A stretch of 19,718 nucleotides of DNA from JBBDYH01 sp040901795 (GTDB lineage Bacteria; Planctomycetota; Planctomycetia; Pirellulales; JALHPA01), in contig JBBDYH010000108.1 of the NCBI GenBank assembly GCA_040901795.1, positions 1-19,718 of the forward strand, written 5' to 3'. Under the pieces are notes generated by a model, which was not told the DNA's origin, made no database searches, and saw only the letters and a list, made by a program, of their open reading frames with translations. Each line of letters starts with the position of its first letter. Within the stretch, counting starts at the first letter, position 1. The translations under genes and the position numbers were made by a program. This document shows, piece after piece, positions 1 through 6,327 of this stretch.

Positions 1-1157
1 AGCCGGGCGTCAAAATCCTGATGTCGGGCGGCACGCGCTGCAACATCACGCATGCCACCGATCGCCGCGGCATCGTCGCGGCCTTTGGCGACCAGGGGCC
101 GTTCTTGCACTCGGCGCTTGCGGCGCTGGGCCCCGACGAGCTGCTGGCCATGTTCCACGCCGAAGGCGTCGCTACGAAAGTCGACCCCGGCGGCAAGGTT
201 TTTCCCGTGAGCGACCGGGCGCTCGACGTGCTCCGCGCCCTCGAGCGAATGCTCGCCAAGAGCGGCGCGCAGCTTGTGCTGGACGAGGCCGTGACTGGGA
301 TTGACCCCAACAGCTCGGGTTTTCACGTGCAAACCAACCGGCGCTTGCTTACCACAGAAAAGGTGATCGTCACCGTCGGCGGCCAGTCCTACCCCGGCTG
401 CGGCACGACCGGGGATGGATACGCCTGGGCGAAGGCGCTTGGCCACACGATCGTATGGCCGCGGCCGGCGCTCGTGCCGCTCTTGTCGCCCGCCGCGTGG
501 GTGCATGAGCTGCGCGGCGTGACCATTCCGGATGTCGCGGTCGCGATTCTTGAACCAATGGCCGAACCAGGCGCCGAACCAACTGCCAAAACAACTGCTA
601 AAACGACCGCGAGCGGGCGCGGCTCGTTCCTCTTCACGCACTTCGGCCTGTCGGGTCCTGTGGTGATGGATCTGAGCCGCGTGATCACCGAGCGCCCCCA
701 CGTGGCGTCGTGGCAGGCGACGTGCGACTTCCTGCCGGCGCTGAAGGACGCAGAACTGACGGCGCGCCTCGCCGCCGAGGCATCCGCCGCAGGTAAAAAA
801 GCGGTCATCAACATACTCGCCGAGTGGGCGCCGCGGCGGCTCGTCGAAGCACTCATGCAACTCGCGGGCGTGCCCGTCGAGCGCCGCTTCGCCGAGCTGT
901 CGCGAGCCGAGCGCACGGCGCTTGTTGTGGCGCTCAAAAGCACAGCGATCCCGATCACCGGCTCGCTGGGGTTCAAGAAAGCCGAAGTGACCGCCGGCGG
1001 CGTGTCGCTTGCAGACGTCGACTCGCGCACGATGCAAAGCAAGCGGACGCCAAACCTGTACCTGGCCGGCGAAATCCTCGACCTCGACGGCCCGATCGGG
1101 GGCTATAACTTTCAAGCCGCCTTCAGCACCGGCTGGCTCGCCGGCGAGAGCGTGTAG
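1..1157 (+). CDS. HI0933/BaiN-family NAD(P)/FAD-dependent oxidoreductase, 5' end cut by window
   Basis: Flavoprotein of the HI0933-like (YhiN/BaiN) family, cytosolic, precise substrate unknown. The reading frame is open to the left edge (first full codon at base 3), and the first ATG at 21 is internal, because the codons before it complete the family motif KILMSGGTRCNITH. The N-terminal GxGxxG nucleotide-binding segment of roughly 35-40 residues must lie outside the window. Visible family marks are VTVGGQSYPGCGTTGDGY, FLFTHFGLSGPVVMDLS and the C-terminal NLYLAGEILDLDGPIGGYNF, the conserved FAD-contacting end. An Ala/Pro/Glu/Thr/Lys-rich insertion with short repeats (EPMAEPGAEPTAKTTAKTTA) lies just before the FTHFGLSG motif and looks like a surface loop. 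The TAG stop is clear. A decayed second copy of the last ~160 bases lies at about 3217-3379. Confidence 0.93.
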   Translation, partial: PGVKILMSGGTRCNITHATDRRGIVAAFGDQGPFLHSALAALGPDELLAMFHAEGVATKVDPGGKVFPVSDRALDVLRALERMLAKSGAQLVLDEAVTGIDPNSSGFHVQTNRRLLTTEKVIVTVGGQSYPGCGTTGDGYAWAKALGHTIVWPRPALVPLLSPAAWVHELRGVTIPDVAVAILEPMAEPGAEPTAKTTAKTTASGRGSFLFTHFGLSGPVVMDLSRVITERPHVASWQATCDFLPALKDAELTARLAAEASAAGKKAVINILAEWAPRRLVEALMQLAGVPVERRFAELSRAERTALVVALKSTAIPITGSLGFKKAEVTAGGVSLADVDSRTMQSKRTPNLYLAGEILDLDGPIGGYNFQAAFSTGWLAGESV

Positions 1158-1188
1158 CGACCGTCCCGCGGCATGCCTGTCCCTCGGT

Positions 1189-1236
1189 GCCGTAGGCACG
1201 CCGATCGTGTAGTCTGGGACGCCAGTCCCAGGATAA
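1189..1236. repeat. dispersed palindromic element, copy 1
   Basis: Two small hairpins lie in series: GTGCC/GGCAC (1187-1191 and 1195-1199) and CTGGGAC-gcca-GTCCCAG (1214-1231), joined by GCCGATCGTGTAG. A related unit with the same GATCGTGTAG joint and a gcca loop is at about 2505-2549 on the other side of the esterase gene. It lies in the 126-base spacer between the flavoprotein and the esterase. It resembles dispersed intergenic repeats of planctomycete genomes; that assignment is from memory. Confidence 0.6.
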
Positions 1237-1283
1237 CGAATCAGTCCCAAAAACCTTTCCTCCAACTGCCTCAGGGGTTTGCT

Positions 1284-2366
1284 ATGGCCAAGGCGTCCAA
1301 CAAACAGCTTGCCGCGTCCCACAGGTACGACGGACTTCCAAGTCCGTCGAATTCCGGCCGCGAACTCGACACCAATCGCCGGTGTGCGCAGCGACAGTTG
1401 TTCGTCGTCGTTCTGGTATTGGGCCTCGTCGGCCTCGTCGCATTGCAGGGCGTGCGAGCCGGCGACAACTACACATACACAAAACCCAAAACCTACACCT
1501 ACAAGACCGTCGGCGACTTGCCGATCAAGGCGGATGTCTATCGCCTGTCTGGCGACGACGTGCGGCCCGCCCTGGTCTGGATTCACGGCGGCGCCCTGAT
1601 CACCGGTCAGCGCGGCGGCCCGAATCTCGCGCAGCGCAAACGTTATCTCGACGCCGGTCATGTGATCGTCTCGATCGATTACCGCCTCGCGCCGGAGACG
1701 AAGCTGCCGGGCATCGTCGAGGACGTTCGGGACGCTATCCAGTGGGTGCGCACCAAAGGCCCCGAGCTTTACCAGATTGACCCCAAGCGTGTTGGCGTCG
1801 TCGGCCATTCCGCCGGCGGCTATCTCACGCTCATGGCCGGACTGGCCGTCGAGCCACGGCCGCAGGCCCTGGTCGCGTTCTACGGCTACGGCGACGTCGA
1901 TGGGGACTGGTACGCCAGGCCCGATCCGTTTTACCGCCAGACGCGGCCACTCGTGACCAAAGAGGATGCGTACAAGGCCATCGGCGCCAAGGAAATCGCC
2001 GAAGGCAACGTGCAGGGCCGAGGGCTCTTCTACCTCTACTGCCGGCAGAACGGCCTCTGGCCTCAGGAAGTCGTCGGCCATGATCCCGCGAAAAAGCCAA
2101 GAGAGTTTGATCGCTTCTGCCCGGTTCGGAACGTGACCAAGGACTACCCGCCGACACTGCTCTTGCACGGCGACAACGACACCGACGTCCCGCACCAGCA
2201 ATCGGTCGACATGGCGGGGGAACTGAAGCGCGCGGGCGTGGTTCACGAGCTCATCTCGATCAACGGAGGGGGGCACGGCTTCGACAACAAGGGCATGCAA
2301 GACGCCAACGTGTCGGCGGCGTTCGACAAGATCGAGATGTTCCTCAACACACACCTGAGGAAGTAA
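1284..2366 (+). CDS. secreted alpha/beta-hydrolase (esterase/lipase, acetyl-esterase-like)
   Basis: Predicted serine hydrolase of the alpha/beta-hydrolase fold, exported or anchored by an N-terminal hydrophobic segment (FVVVLVLGLVGLVALQGVRA). Numbering from the chosen ATG, an HGG oxyanion motif (WIHGGAL) is near residue 101, the nucleophile is Ser176 in GHSAGG, the likely acid is Asp297 or Asp299 in LLLHGDNDTD, and the histidine is His331 in GGGHGFD, so the triad is complete. The frame stays open up to 1173, but ATG 1284 is preferred because AGGGG lies 7 bases upstream and the longer version would translate a dispersed repeat. The region between this ATG and the signal segment still contains a perfect 22-base palindrome (1328-1349), so the N-terminus is unusually long before the hydrophobic core. 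Substrate is unknown; carbohydrate esters are possible by analogy with similar secreted planctomycete enzymes. Confidence 0.88.
   Translation: MAKASNKQLAASHRYDGLPSPSNSGRELDTNRRCAQRQLFVVVLVLGLVGLVALQGVRAGDNYTYTKPKTYTYKTVGDLPIKADVYRLSGDDVRPALVWIHGGALITGQRGGPNLAQRKRYLDAGHVIVSIDYRLAPETKLPGIVEDVRDAIQWVRTKGPELYQIDPKRVGVVGHSAGGYLTLMAGLAVEPRPQALVAFYGYGDVDGDWYARPDPFYRQTRPLVTKEDAYKAIGAKEIAEGNVQGRGLFYLYCRQNGLWPQEVVGHDPAKKPREFDRFCPVRNVTKDYPPTLLLHGDNDTDVPHQQSVDMAGELKRAGVVHELISINGGGHGFDNKGMQDANVSAAFDKIEMFLNTHLRK
1328..1349. repeat. perfect 22-base palindrome inside the esterase 5' coding region
   Basis: CGACGGACTT, then CC, then AAGTCCGTCG: ten-base arms with no mismatch. The same style of repeat (GACGGACT.../GACGGATT...) appears at 16408-16459. 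It is translated in frame as part of the esterase N-terminus if the ATG at 1284 is used. Confidence 0.75.
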
Positions 2367-2396
2367 ACCCGACGCGAGGCCGCCACCGAGCGCCTC

Positions 2397-2494
2397 AACG
2401 CCAAAGGCGTTGCACTCCAGAGCCCAGCGTCGCCGCGCCAGCCGCGCACGCTGGGTAGCAAGCCACATCCCCGTCATGAACGCCAACGGCGTTC
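2397..2494. repeat. three-hairpin dispersed repeat (AACGCC/GGCGTT type)
   Basis: Two copies of AACGCC-NNN-GGCGTT (2397-2411 and 2479-2493) flank a longer hairpin with 8-base arms at 2423-2430 and 2448-2455. A third, eroded copy of the AACGCC hairpin is at 5963-5977. The reuse in several spacers of one window marks it as a dispersed element rather than a gene-specific terminator. Confidence 0.65.
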
Positions 2495-2529
2495 CGCTCC
2501 CAAGTGCCATCGGCATGTCGATCGTGTAG

Positions 2530-2549
2530 CCCGGCACGCCAGTGCCGGG
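2530..2549. repeat. dispersed palindromic element, copy 2
   Basis: CCCGGCAC-gcca-GTGCCGGG: eight-base perfect arms. It shares the preceding GATCGTGTAG and the gcca loop with the copy at 1214-1231; stem bases differ but pairing is kept, which suggests selection or mobilisation of the hairpin shape. Confidence 0.65.
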
Positions 2550-2735
2550 AATCGAATTCCCATAGAATCCTTCAGTCCCAGCGGGACGACATTGCCCACA
2601 ACACCCGCACCAACGTGCTCGACTCGCCCTCGGTCCCGAGGAGCCTTGATCGCGCCACCCGCACGATGCATAACAAAACCATCCACGGACGTGCACAGCC
2701 CCACCCCGCGTGATATCTGACTCTTGGCCGCAACA

Positions 2736-3197
2736 ATGAAACCTGGTGAACTTTACTGGTCTCTGGTGGATCCCATTTGGGATGCGATTTCAATTTATGA
2801 TGGTGAGGAAGTCTTTCTGAAACAGTTCGAAGCGTGCCCTGTCGCGCAGCGCACGTTGTTTGCTGCGCATTGGTGTCAATCCGAGGTGCGTAACGGTGGT
2901 TTTCACCAGTTCTTTGGCAACAGCACAGGTGTTCTTGCGCCCGAAGCCGCTTCTTCGTTTCAGTGCATCGGTATGCCAAAGACCGCGGCGCTTGTTTCCC
3001 AGGCGATGTTGTGGTTTGGACCCACCTATCCACGAGACAGGGAAGTGCGCGACAAAAAGCTGGCGAAATACGAGTCCGAACACCCTGAGGATTGGGACCC
3101 GTTTGAAGAGCTGGATGACCAATTCTTCGAGCTGATTGAAAACGAAAACGGTGGTTTTGACGCTGCGGCTGACATGTATGCAAAGAATGGTGGATAA
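2736..3197 (+). CDS. DUF4375 (DMP19-like C-terminal domain) protein
   Basis: Small soluble protein of 153 residues. The core ...EVRNGGFHQFFGNSTG followed by an alternating helical pattern is the signature of the DUF4375 family (the domain shared with the Neisseria DNA-mimic protein DMP19). It is acidic (many Glu/Asp, for example the FEELDDQFFELIENENG stretch), as expected for the family. Molecular function is unproven; DNA mimicry should not be assumed for this member. The frame can also start at TTG 2724, but ATG 2736 is preferred as the standard codon; no clear Shine-Dalgarno is visible for either. Codon use is less GC-biased than in the flanking genes. It sits alone between repeat-filled spacers, with a decayed flavoprotein fragment directly behind it. 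Confidence 0.8.
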   Translation: MKPGELYWSLVDPIWDAISIYDGEEVFLKQFEACPVAQRTLFAAHWCQSEVRNGGFHQFFGNSTGVLAPEAASSFQCIGMPKTAALVSQAMLWFGPTYPRDREVRDKKLAKYESEHPEDWDPFEELDDQFFELIENENGGFDAAADMYAKNGG

Positions 3198-3216
3198 CGA
3201 ATCGCTCCCTCCGCTG

Positions 3217-3379
3217 CCGCCGGGGTTGGCCGCATAGCTCGCTGCTCGCGCACGATGCAGAGCAAACGGGCGCATACCGGTATCTGGCCGGAGAAATCCT
3301 CGACTTCGACGGCCCATCGACGCGTACACCTTCCAAGCCGACCTCAGCGCCGGCCGGCTCACCGGCGAGAGCGCGTAGG
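3217..3379 (+). pseudogene. decayed copy of the 3' end of the HI0933-like flavoprotein gene
   Basis: From about 3243 the sequence aligns with 1022-1157: CTCGCGCACGATGCA, then the GGCCGG-GAAATCCTCGAC block, then TTCCAAGCCG-CCTCAGC and CTC-CCGGCGAGAGCG-TAG, ending at the equivalent TAG stop. It has several substitutions and at least two small deletions that break the frame, so it is a remnant, not a gene. Weaker similarity may extend back to about 3217. The rest of the flavoprotein gene is absent. Confidence 0.85.
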
Positions 3380-3397
3380 TAACTTGCTGCGAGTTAC
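3379..3397. other. small hairpin between convergent genes
   Basis: GTAACT, seven-base loop, AGTTAC, then ATTT. It lies between the DUF4375 gene and the convergent phosphodiesterase gene. The stem is short and AT-rich, and the T run is minimal, so a terminator role is possible but weak. The rest of 3198-3546 holds the decayed flavoprotein fragment and nothing else I can support. Confidence 0.25.
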
Positions 3398-3546
3398 ATT
3401 TCCGCCTTAGTCACACGCCCTTGCGCGCGTCCCCCCGCACCTCGATCGTCGATCACGACGACTCAACCGACAGCCGTTCCACGCCTACAGTTCGGCGGTC
3501 GCATGAAACATCGTGCTCCACACGATCCTTGCCTGAGCCGATTCAG

Positions 3547-4374
3547 CTACTCTCCCCCGCCCTTTGCCATCTCCTTCCGCAACCAACCGGGCCGGTTGGT
3601 CGTGATCGATGCTGCGCCAAGCCTGGCATAGAATTCGGCGACTCGCGGGTCGTCGATCGTCCACACGTGAAACTCGCGGCAGCCGAGCTGGCGCAGGCGT
3701 TCGATGAACGCCGCATTGAAATACTCGGGAACCCCCTCGGCGTCGAGGCCGTCGGCACCGATTCGCTTAAACGTCGCGGCGACGTGTTCGGCGGTCGGCG
3801 GGGGCGTGCCGTCTTTCTTCTTTTTCATGCCGCAAAGCCAAAGCGCTTTGACGTGCGGCAATTGTTTCTTGCACTCGGCGATCGCGTCGGCATGGAAACT
3901 GATTACGACGACTTGCTCCGGCGAGAGCTTCGACGCCGCGAGGATCTTCGCCATCGGTCCCACGACTTCCCGGCTGCTCTTGAGCTCGATGAAGATTTTC
4001 TTCCCGTCCGGCACGGCCGCCAGGACCTCTTCCAAGGTCGGCATTTGCTCCCCTTTCCACTGGGGCCCCTTCCAGCTTCCGACATCGAGCGAGCGCAGCT
4101 CTTTGAATGGGGCCTCCCTGGCCAGCAGCTTCTTTCCCGCCACGCGCTTCGTATCGGCATCGTGCAAGCAGACGACATGCCCGTCTTTGCCCAGGTAGAA
4201 ATCCGCTTCGAAGCCGTCGGCCCCTTGCTCGATTGCCAGCTTGAATGCCGAGAGCGTATTTTCCGGCGCATCATGCGATGCACCGCGATGCGCGATAATG
4301 AGTTGGCCGCGCGCGCTTGGTGATGCCGCGACGATCAAGAACGAACAGGCCGCCAAGCGCAAGAATGCAACCAT
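3547..4374 (-). CDS. secreted glycerophosphodiester phosphodiesterase
   Basis: Hydrolyses glycerophosphodiesters (headgroups from phospholipids) to glycerol-3-phosphate and an alcohol, by family membership. 275 residues: N-terminal signal peptide (hydrophobic LRLAACSFLIVAASP, cleavage near residue 22), then a GDPD TIM-barrel. Key residues are visible: His29-Arg30 (AHRG), Glu38-Asn39-Thr40 (ENT), Glu56 and Asp58 (EADFY), His71 and Asp72 (LHD), and Glu130/Lys132 (IELK). The C-terminal WTIDDPRVAEFYARLGAASITTNRP matches the usual family end. The location is periplasmic or outside the cytoplasmic membrane. Start at ATG 4374 is supported by GGAGG 11 bases upstream. It is a single gene, convergent with the DUF4375 gene and divergent from the VapC-like gene. 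A 300-residue ORF on the opposite strand is only a shadow. Confidence 0.93.
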   Translation of the reverse strand: MVAFLRLAACSFLIVAASPSARGQLIIAHRGASHDAPENTLSAFKLAIEQGADGFEADFYLGKDGHVVCLHDADTKRVAGKKLLAREAPFKELRSLDVGSWKGPQWKGEQMPTLEEVLAAVPDGKKIFIELKSSREVVGPMAKILAASKLSPEQVVVISFHADAIAECKKQLPHVKALWLCGMKKKKDGTPPPTAEHVAATFKRIGADGLDAEGVPEYFNAAFIERLRQLGCREFHVWTIDDPRVAEFYARLGAASITTNRPGWLRKEMAKGGGE

Positions 4375-4443
4375 CAGATGTCAAACCTCCATCACGCGTA
4401 ACAAAATCGCGATTTTACACCGCGCCAAACACGTTCGCTGCGA

Positions 4444-4456
4444 TAGAATACTGCGA
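4444..4456 (+). promoter_or_regulatory. possible -10 box abutting the VapC start (leaderless candidate)
   Basis: TAGAAT at 4444-4449 ends six bases before the ATG at 4456, and no Shine-Dalgarno is present. A close analogue (AGAATATACTTGCAGCATG) precedes the second toxin-antitoxin pair at 10435-10453. No good -35 box is at the expected distance here, so this is tentative. Confidence 0.3.
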
Positions 4457-4941
4457 TGGATACAGTCTACATCGAAACGTCTATCGTCAGTCATGCCACG
4501 GCGTGGCCGAGCCCAGATTTCGCCACGGCGGTCCTGCAGGATCAAGCCAAACGCTGGATGGCGGAACAACTCCCACTCTACGATGTTGTCACGTCGCAGT
4601 TGGTAATCGACGAAGCCGGCATGGGCGACTCGGATGCAGCCGCTCGGCGATTGAAAATGCTTGACGGAATTCCGGTCTTGCCCGTGAATCCCGATGCTCA
4701 CACGGTTGCTGATGAAATCATCCGCCGTTCCATGATGCCCACATCCGCGCGGATCGATGCGCTCCACATAGCCACCGCTGCCTTGGCCGGCGTTCAATAT
4801 CTGTTGACACAAAACTGCAAACACATCGCCAATGCTCACGAGCTTCCCCGTATCTACCGCTTGCTTGATGAGCTTGGCCTGTCTGGCATGCTGATATGCA
4901 CGCCCATCGAATTTCTCGGAGGTGATGACCATGACACGTAA
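4456..4941 (+). CDS. VapC-like PIN-domain toxin
   Basis: PIN-domain ribonuclease of the type II toxin family, 161 residues. The acidic positions are visible: YIETS at the first site (Glu7 in place of the usual Asp), Glu53 in VIDE, and Asp101 in DALHIA, followed by LLTQNCKHIAN (residues 116-125), a mark of the PIN subfamily that begins YIETT/S. As I recall that subfamily often carries Glu at the first position, so loss of activity should not be assumed. The stop overlaps the start of the next small gene by 11 bases, so the pair is an operon in toxin-first order, which is less common than antitoxin-first. No Shine-Dalgarno; a TAGAAT box sits directly before the ATG. Expected role: RNA cleavage held in check by the partner. 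Confidence 0.85.
   Translation: MDTVYIETSIVSHATAWPSPDFATAVLQDQAKRWMAEQLPLYDVVTSQLVIDEAGMGDSDAAARRLKMLDGIPVLPVNPDAHTVADEIIRRSMMPTSARIDALHIATAALAGVQYLLTQNCKHIANAHELPRIYRLLDELGLSGMLICTPIEFLGGDDHDT
4918..4922 (+). promoter_or_regulatory. Shine-Dalgarno deciding the antitoxin start
   Basis: GGAGG lies eight bases before ATG 4931. The upstream in-frame codons GTG 4922 and ATG 4925 overlap or touch it, so 4931 is the likely start. The site lies inside the toxin coding sequence. Confidence 0.6.
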
Positions 4942-5155
4942 CGCCATCCTGGAGGAACTTCACGCCGCCCGACGACAACTGCTTGCCGACTACAACGGCG
5001 ACACAGCCGCTTACTTGCGTGACGCACAGGCTAGACTGGCAGCATCTGGTCGACCAATTGCTCAACGCAAGCAGCGAAGCATCCGACGCGCCCCAGCGGC
5101 GACATCTGGCGAATTGGCACTGCAGAATCAAACTCCGCCGCCCAGTGATCGGTGA
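4931..5155 (+). CDS. putative antitoxin of the VapC-like toxin
   Basis: Small protein of 74 residues beginning MTRNAILEELHAARRQLLAD, a charged amphipathic helix followed by YNGDTAAYLRDAQARLAASGR. Such short proteins with an ILEELHAAR-type start commonly accompany PIN toxins of this subgroup, and the tight 11-base overlap with the toxin gene supports a partner role. I cannot see a classical AbrB, MetJ/RHH or Phd DNA-binding domain, so DNA-binding autoregulation is not shown. The tail after about residue 40 (basic QRKQRSIRR, then low-complexity Ser/Pro/Gln) looks less conserved and may be a drifted C-terminus. Assignment rests mainly on context. Confidence 0.65.
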   Translation: MTRNAILEELHAARRQLLADYNGDTAAYLRDAQARLAASGRPIAQRKQRSIRRAPAATSGELALQNQTPPPSDR

Positions 5156-5185
5156 CGTTCGTGCGGCTCTGGAGGACACAGTTCA

Positions 5186-5914
5186 ATGTCGCGCTGGTGT
5201 TTGTTGCTCGTCTGCTGGTTTGCGGTTTGCGCCGGGAGTACATCGACCTTTGCAGACGAGCCGTTCGGCAAGCCGGTCCTCATCGAGGGGACTTGGACCC
5301 ACTCTGGTCCGCGAAGCATCATCGGGTCCGGTGCCGACCGGACCGTGACCGTGAAGAAGGTCGGGGACGACTGGACCATCACCCTCGTCACTACCCATTA
5401 CCCCTCCGTCCGCGAGAAGGACGCGAAGCCGCGCGAGCAACGGGAGGGGCCGTACCCGGTTCACGTCGATGACCAGGACTTGGTGTTCACCCGCGAGAAA
5501 GGCAAGGTCCCGGCTCGGTATACGTTCCTGTGCGCGCCCGAGCGGCTGATCATGCCCGCCATCGTCCAGAAGAAGCCGGGACTCTGGGAGTACCGGTACG
5601 AGTACCAGTCGTTCCGCATCAAGTGCGAGGACGATCCGTTCAAGACCCCTGTCGGCAAGGCTCAGATTTCGGGAGTCCGGCTTGGAAAGGGATACCACTC
5701 GTACGAAGAAGCCCCACGCTCCCGGTTCTGGCCGCGCGCCCGCTATCTGCGGTTCTTGGAGCGAAGCGACGAGGGCGGCCAACTGTTCGAGCGGTTCCGG
5801 CTGATTTTCGACGACTACGGATGGCCCCGGTATGAGCGGCTGTTCGAGACCGGCGAGCGCTCCACAAACGACTACGAAATTCCTGTGTACCTCAGTCCGC
5901 GCGACGGGCGCTGA
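5186..5914 (+). CDS. secreted protein of unknown function
   Basis: 242 residues. Residues 1 to about 24 form a clear signal peptide (CLLLVCWFAVCAG core, cleavage after FADE-adjacent Ala). GGAGG ten bases upstream supports ATG 5186. The mature part is hydrophilic, rich in Arg, Glu, Tyr and Trp, with alternating strand-like segments (GTWTHSGPRSI, DRTVTVKKVGDDWTITLVTT, LWEYRYEYQSFRIKCEDD), which suggests a beta-rich fold, perhaps a lipocalin-like or DUF-type barrel. I do not recognise the family, and no catalytic motif is evident. It follows the toxin pair by 31 bases in the same direction, but codon use and export signal indicate an unrelated function. Confidence 0.75.
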   Translation: MSRWCLLLVCWFAVCAGSTSTFADEPFGKPVLIEGTWTHSGPRSIIGSGADRTVTVKKVGDDWTITLVTTHYPSVREKDAKPREQREGPYPVHVDDQDLVFTREKGKVPARYTFLCAPERLIMPAIVQKKPGLWEYRYEYQSFRIKCEDDPFKTPVGKAQISGVRLGKGYHSYEEAPRSRFWPRARYLRFLERSDEGGQLFERFRLIFDDYGWPRYERLFETGERSTNDYEIPVYLSPRDGR

Positions 5915-6286
5915 ACTGAGCCTGAGCCGACGGAATTACCCTGAACGAGCGCCGCCTGCCTCAACGCCAACGGCGTACCGCTCGCCCTCGGTGTCATCCC
6001 TCACCCGTCACTCCTCGACCTCTAGTCTCGCTTGCGGTTCAACGATCGCCCCAGCGGCACTCGTGCGGTACCCAGTTCGCGAAAACCTCGATTTTCGCTT
6101 CGCGATCCCCGCTCCTTATCGTCAGGCTGCCATAAACGCCGGTCGGCTCGCCAGCGCGAAAGTGCAGGATCCTTGCTGCGATGTAGCGTGCAAGGGCCAT
6201 CAGGCGCTAAACAGTCGATGCGCACAAGTGCCAGAATTGCAGGATGCGCAGCACAAACGTTGATACTTGCGGAGACTGATATTCAT

Positions 6287-6309
6287 CACCGGTAATCTCA
6301 AACACCGGT
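6287..6309 (+). promoter_or_regulatory. paired CACCGGT boxes upstream of the TPR gene
   Basis: Two identical heptamers at 6287-6293 and 6303-6309, 16 bases start to start, 19 bases before the GTG start. This is a plausible operator or an accident; no regulator gene is in the window. Confidence 0.2.
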
Positions 6310-6316
6310 TTCCTAC

Positions 6317-6322
6317 AGGAGA
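6317..6322 (+). promoter_or_regulatory. Shine-Dalgarno for the GTG start of the TPR gene
   Basis: AGGAGA five bases before GTG 6328; this fixes the start of the TPR gene at a non-ATG codon. Confidence 0.6.
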
Positions 6323-6327
6323 AAGCA

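Larger units (their letters stand above)
2367..2735. other. repeat-rich spacer between esterase and DUF4375 gene
   Basis: No convincing gene in this stretch. It holds, in order: hairpin AACGCC-aaa-GGCGTT (2397-2411); hairpin with arms CCCAGCGT (2423-2430) and ACGCTGGG (2448-2455); hairpin GAACGCC-aac-GGCGTTC (2478-2494); and CCCGGCAC-gcca-GTGCCGGG (2530-2549), the counterpart of the element at 1214-1231. The remainder up to the next gene shows only short, broken reading frames. Confidence 0.6.
5915..6327. other. 413-base spacer with eroded repeat and possible regulatory region
   Basis: No supportable gene. It contains an eroded copy of the ACGCC-aac-GGCGT hairpin (5964-5976), a small inverted repeat (TCGCGAA ... 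TTCGCGA, around 6077-6105), and directly before the next gene two CACCGGT heptamers (6287-6293 and 6303-6309), 16 bases apart, each containing the palindrome ACCGGT. The open frames across this stretch (for example to 6263 and 6295) have low-complexity basic translations and no start signals. Confidence 0.5.

Noticed and set aside
1173..1283. Upstream extension of the esterase frame
   Set aside because: It translates the dispersed hairpin element and has no ribosome site; ATG 1284 has AGGGG in front.
1187..2549. CRISPR-like array
   Set aside because: The repeats are unequal hairpins at irregular distances, in different spacers and with genes between; no regular spacer units or cas genes.
2572..3336. 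254-residue minus-strand ORF over the DUF4375 gene
   Set aside because: The plus frame carries the conserved RNGGFHQFFGNSTG motif; the minus frame is Arg/Cys-rich and motif-free.
3421..4323. 300-residue plus-strand ORF
   Set aside because: Opposite to the phosphodiesterase gene, which has signal peptide, ribosome site and all GDPD motifs.
5832..6263. 143-residue plus-strand ORF
   Set aside because: It runs out of frame through the end of the secreted-protein gene and then through repeat sequence; composition is low-complexity Ser/Arg/Pro and no start signal is present.
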